The notes under the pieces were generated by a model, which did no database searches, was not told the origin of the DNA, and was given only the letters and a program-made list of their open reading frames with translations. From contig NXFV01000502.1 of assembly GCA_002803225.1 (NCBI GenBank), positions 19,724 to 83,723 on the forward strand: a DNA stretch of 64,000 nucleotides. The letters run 5' to 3'. The stretch comes from Gamarada debralockiae (Eukaryota > Ascomycota > Leotiomycetes > Helotiales > Hyphodiscaceae). Both the position numbers and the translations under genes were made by a program. This document shows, piece after piece, positions 59,299 through 64,000 of the stretch (positions are counted from its first letter, which is position 1; every line of letters starts with the position of its first letter).

Positions 59299-61537
59299 TT
59301 ATCTCGACCATCGGTTTCCGTTCAAAGCTTCATGAACGTTGCCCGTAAAGTTCACATCTCCTAGGGGTTGGGGGAAATTCGAATCAGAGGGCCGACCTCC
59401 AGAGGTCATTTGTCCAGAGTGTTCCATATCTGCTCTTGAATTTGGGGGCCGTCCTGGTGGGAAGTAACCTGGCTCGCTCGGAGTAAGATAGCTGCCATAC
59501 GGATCAGCCCAGTTGTTGATATAGTCCCGGTATGGACGAGCGGCCCCCGGTGGTGAGTGGTGTTCCCCAGCAGCTACCCCAGACCCTACTGCAACTGGTG
59601 GAGATGCCTCTTCAGAAGAGGATGAAGAAGCTTCGGAGAGTCTACTGCGCGGGGGAGTCACGACTGTTGGTGCAGAACCATTTGAGGGTTGCCTGTTCAA
59701 GCCTGGAGTGATGGATCTGCGTGGTGCGTTTGCGGGGACTGAATTGAGAGTGTTCGGTGTTATGCTTTGAAGATGAGCCCGTTGAACATTTTGGGGATTG
59801 GGAGGACCCGAAGCTACGAGTCTCGCTGAACCGACTGAAGTTGGCCGGCCTAGACTGGCTCTACCTCGAGCTTGACGTCGTCGATTTTCTGGCGAATCTC
59901 TCGATCTGTTTGGTGAATAAGACCATGCATCGGGTGCCCCGCTTCCCCTCATGATGTAGTGGTAATCTTCTTGGGAATGTCTGAAATACTGACTAGAAGC
60001 ACTATGGAAAAGTAAGTAAGGATAGAAGAACCATATAACGTATCGGATCTTACCTTCCATAACTAAGTTCATCCGAAGTCCTGGATGGATAGCCAGCGCG
60101 GGACCTAGCACTATGCGCCTGGGCAGCGGCGGCTGCTGCTAGGTGGACCCTTCGTGACTGAGACTGATATAGGGAATCGATATTTGGGTGCTTTCTGTGT
60201 ACCCTGTGAGATTTCAAATTAGCCTCATTCTTTGAAGAAAGATTGAGATATGTGAGATGATCTCAGGTGTCTTTTTAACACTTGAGGACCTGGCCTGGAA
60301 TACGCTTACTGTTCGGATGGGAGTTTATCACGGCAGTATGGGCAGCTGTCCGAGTCCTCAAACCACTTCTTTATACACTTGTCTCCGAAGACGTGTTTGC
60401 ATTTGGGCAGGCGAATTGGCTGTTCAACAATGCCGTCTGGATTTTGAATGCCGAATTCGTTGTAGCAGATCATGCAAGCTATCAAGCATTAGCAATATAC
60501 TCTGCTTCAAGAAGAAACGGTGGTTGCCAGAACTCACTTCTATCCGCCTCCTTCAGGTCCTTAGGGTCCAACTTCTCCAGTGAGGCTACGAACTCTCTAG
60601 AGGGGACTTTCTTTCCAGCTGCCAGAGCTCCACGTGCAGCTGCCATACGCCGTTCATCATCCATGTCGCTATTGAACAGCAGACCAGCCCGGTATGGATT
60701 CGTATAGATGTCTGAGTCTGGGGCTGATAACGGATCATCGTCATCCTCAGAATCCCAATCCGGATTGTTACGGCGTCTTGGATGAGAAGGATCTAGGGAA
60801 TGGCTGTGAATATAGTCGTAAGAGCCGGGGTTTTGAGTGAGACCTAAAGTCAAGTTAGTTTCGATGCTTAACAGTAGCAAATATGCCTTGTAGGTCTGCT
60901 TACTTGCTGCTTCCCTTTCCTCCCGTAACCGTGAGTTCAAGGCTCTCACAGCGTCTTCTCGAGTCCTCGGTGGTCGTCGAACATACTCGTCCTGGAACTG
61001 TCCAACATTCGGGTAGCGTCTCATGGGAGAACCATGTGCATGCGTAGAAGCTGTTAGAGAGCTTCTTCCCGCAGCACTTGGCTCAGATGAAGCTCCGTTT
61101 CCTCCATACATTCCCGGAATGTAACCGAAAGACGTTGGTTGTGGTTCATAGCCTCTCATTTCGCCCCATGGAGGATGCGGCATACCCATGAATCCAGGCT
61201 GCTGTGGATACGCTGGTACATCTGGCCCTTGTGATCCTCTGTGTGCTTCGCCAAAACCCTGCCAACTACTATATGCCGGTGTTGCCCATTGCGAGATACT
61301 GTGCGGTCCTGCGTACGGAAGAGGAGGTCGACTCTGTGCACCAGTTCCGTTGGCGTTATGCCACGATTCCGTATTATGGACCGGGTCATAGTGGTGGGCA
61401 TCCCGGGATTGAGGAGGGAAGGAATTCGAATTCGGTGGGTTATGAGGCTGCTGATACTGACATTGAGGAACGGCATTCGGATTTGGTGGTGGCTGCCCAT
61501 GCCCTTCATCCATGGTGTAATCCATCGGATCTGCCAT
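59299..61537 (-). CDS. RING-type zinc-finger protein (variant RING)
   Basis: A probable E3 ubiquitin ligase. Five exons (61537-60904, 60843-60538, 60478-60310, 60203-60054, 60001-59299) give 653 aa. The first ~200 residues are Pro/Gln/Tyr-rich and disordered. A conserved helix (TREDAVRALNSRLREEREAA) precedes an acidic run (DWDSEDDDDPLS). The RING is CMIC...RLPKCKHVFGDKCIKKWFED...CPYC. The position normally held by the fifth zinc ligand is Gly (CKHVFG), a variant seen in other fungal RINGs. The C-terminal ~300 residues are Ser/Pro/Arg-rich. Intron 1 (60844-60903, 60 nt) is in frame and stop-free, with a GTAAGC donor. Substrate and partners are unknown. Confidence 0.88.
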
Positions 61538-64000
61538 GACCCCGCTGTGGCCCCTCGAACAGAAACTCGAATAATTATGGCAGCCTCAACGCTTCTTAAA
61601 AAGAAGACGTCGGGTTCACCTCCTCAGTTCTGTTGTGTCAAGACGTAAGACTATGCAGTCGGCGTTTCGTGGATAGGCGCGGCAGAGGACGGTACGTGAC
61701 CCTCGTAAAGATGGTAGTGGTTGTGCTAGGTCATCGATAGAGTCGAGTTATGGGGAAGATAGACGACAAGATGCGTTGTCGTATAGATTTGATCGACGTA
61801 TTCACTTCGGGATGGTATGGCAGGAAGGTTCAAAGGAGTGCAAATTGAGGCGGGTGCAGGTTTGTATGCTCTGCGGAGCTGGTGAGGTGTGACTGGAACT
61901 GAGTGGTGGTGGTGGTCAAGGCTAGATCACAAGTGCGGTGGACATGAGGGGGTCTGGCTGTTTCTTGCTGCCGGTAACTGAGGGAACTTTGTTACTTTGA
62001 CTCCACGGCTGAAACTTTCTTCAGTAAATTGGGAGGGAGATGAATTAATTGTATTTGTTTTTTGAAGAGGGACAGGATGGATTCAAAGCAAAGAGAATTG
62101 GTGAATGGATTATCTTATGGAATTTGTTTGAAGAGTATGTTCTGGCCGGATTCAGAAGAACCTTGGTAGGTATTGCGCAGGAATTAGGTATGCTTTTTTG
62201 AGAGACCCTTTTCCTTTTCTTACACCAACTGACCTCCCTCGCAGCACCTTGGACACGGCTTCTCCCACATTTTCTACCTCTCCATTTCCCTCATTCCGAA
62301 TGAACGAATTAGTCATGTGAGTGACGCTCCTCACGACTCGATTACTCCACTTGGTCCCTCGCAGGCGCTACTCTTATCGATTGCCTTAGCTCTTCGGTAC
62401 AATACAAGTGGGTTTAATTTGATCTGCTTTGCGTTAAACTGGCTCATTAGGCTGTGGAGAAGCGACCACATGGATCACAGAGAAGGATGCGGATTGGTGA
62501 GAAGTGTTCGTCTTGTCATGCTTTGGAGCTCAGGTTTATTGAATGCCCAACGCTGAAGCTGATGTTCGAACTTCGGATGGATACAAGAACACATGCCACA
62601 CAGAATCTTTCTTGCCCGACTTCTCCTGACTCACCTCTTCAGAGCCTCATTGAACTCTTGAGAAGGCAGACAAAGCAAAGAAGCTGCGCCTTACTTTACG
62701 AGGTTACCTACCTCGGAACCTTGAACCTCGCCGAAGAAGGAAGCGCCAGAGCGCGACGAACAGCCAGTCGCAGCATCGAGCTCCACCAGCCAGGCACATT
62801 GTTTCTCCAACAAAAACAACGCTGATGAGCCGGGACCTTCCAAGCAAATGATTCCACTTTCTTTCCCACTTATACGAGGCACCAGCTATCAAAACATGTA
62901 CAAATTCTAACCTCTGTGGCCGAGAACAGAGCGTTTGGCGGTGAAGATAGCTCTAGTCTCAGACTATCTAGGTGCTTTACATGCATCATATCCATCCATA
63001 TCTCTCACAGAACTGGATCGCACCATTCCAGAGCAACCCGGGAGCTACGACATGTAGCTCCACAACGCAACTCACCTCGTAGCTATTGCCTAGGTTTATC
63101 CTATCACGGCATCACGGTCATTATTAAGGGCTATGGCTGGACTTTTGTCTCCGTCCTCCGAGGTAATCATCTCCTCCATTTCTATCCTCCGACGCCCTGC
63201 CTTCCAGTCACTTACGACAACTTACGGCATCATGCTTCTACGGATCCTGCCTCTCCAAAAACCACCGCTCCTGTCGCAAGCCTTCCGTTCACGCGCATAC
63301 ACATGAACCACCTTCGGCCGCGAATCTCCCGCTGGCAGCACTTCGGATTTCGGTGAGATCCTCAACTCAAACGGAAGACGACGCAAGATCGAACGAACGT
63401 GCCGTGCCAAACTTGCCTTACTTTGCGAAATGCGTCGATGCATCCAAGGCTCGAGAGTAACTGCCTTCCCGATGCGCAAATTTTCACTGTTTCAACCTCC
63501 CGCTTCGTCCCATTCGTAAAGCTTTACTAATAAATTGCCTGCATCTCTGTCACTCATTAATGTTTGCTCGTCCTCACGACTCACTCCCCTTTCGGACTTC
63601 TCTGGCCGCTCGTCGCCATTATCACCTCGGACCCGTCAACATGGAATTTATTGTGTAGTTATTACCATCAGCCTTACACACAGTCATTTCGTCTATCTGC
63701 ACAGTAAGACTTCACCTTCAGATGCCAATTCAACACCCGCCAATTTCGACGCTTTACTGGACCGCCAAACCAACCACATACCCGCTTCCAGCCACTCTCT
63801 ATTCAGGACCGTCACACAAAGAGTATTTAAAGCCTGTCCTGTCAGCCGTTAGGTGTTCGCCATTTGGTACTGCATCTAGCGTCGGAACTTCTCCCATAAC
63901 TTCCAATGACCTCTCTCAGTCCCTTTCCCAGTCAAATTTAAACGCTCGGAAACAGTCTCCGCCGACGCAGGATTACCTGCGGTAACCCCCCCCCCCCCCC
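61538..64000. other. Terminal region without a supported gene
   Basis: About 2.5 kb. It includes the upstream side of the RING gene with a GGT repeat near 61904-61915. The open frames are short and unlike known proteins. Pyrimidine-rich sequence from about 63480 onward could be the leader of a gene lying beyond the window. The last 16 bases are all C. Confidence 0.45.

Noticed and set aside
1..64000. CRISPR arrays, operons, bacterial promoters or ribosome binding sites
   Set aside because: No regularly spaced repeats were seen, and the intron-rich genes show that this is a fungal nuclear sequence.

Overview
The window reads as nuclear DNA of a filamentous ascomycete (Pezizomycotina). The evidence is short introns of about 47-60 nt with GTAAGT/GTATGT donors and CTAAC-type branch sites, a HET-domain gene, a Zn2Cys6 factor, a RAX2 gene and a fungal CorA-like gene. 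A leotiomycete is possible, but that is a guess. I rebuilt exon structures by joining reading frames at splice sites. Every multi-exon model marked as intact closes to a whole number of codons.

Layout. 1-4568: no supported gene, but a diverged repeat pair. 4569-13838: two gene pairs on short shared promoters, FAN1 (-)/SDC1 (+) and U2AF65 (-)/OGG1 (+), with ribosomal protein uS15 (S13) between them. 14768-18631: an 11-exon CorA-like membrane protein. 18867-22207: a decayed Zn2Cys6 factor beside an intact short-chain dehydrogenase. 22916-29885: LCL3 and RAX2. 29886-36426: a 6.5 kb gap ending in a pyrimidine-rich leader before a C2H2 factor (36427-37654). 40345-40775: a doubtful small membrane-protein gene. 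41082-44819: SF3B1. 44962-45290: a MITE-like element with 17-bp perfect inverted termini. 45549-46083: a wrecked copy of succinate dehydrogenase subunit C. 46854-53510: a small conserved protein, ARPC2, UTP12 and an APH-type kinase-like protein. 55182-57378: a HET-domain gene with two in-frame stops. 58037-61537: a small one-TM protein and a RING protein. 61538-64000: nothing supported, ending in a run of 16 C.

How the genes work together. Most are housekeeping genes: DNA repair (FAN1, OGG1), H3K4 methylation (SDC1), 3' splice-site recognition (U2AF65 and its partner SF3B1), ribosome and its assembly (uS15, UTP12), and actin and polarity (ARPC2, RAX2). They form no single pathway. The clearly disrupted genes are a regulator, an SDHC copy and a HET gene, which are the kinds often dispensable or duplicated in fungi. 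The most unusual items are the SDHC pseudogene lying 258 bp from the MITE, the two other broken genes, and four introns (48-60 nt) that are multiples of three and stop-free. I see no convincing wholly new multi-gene system.
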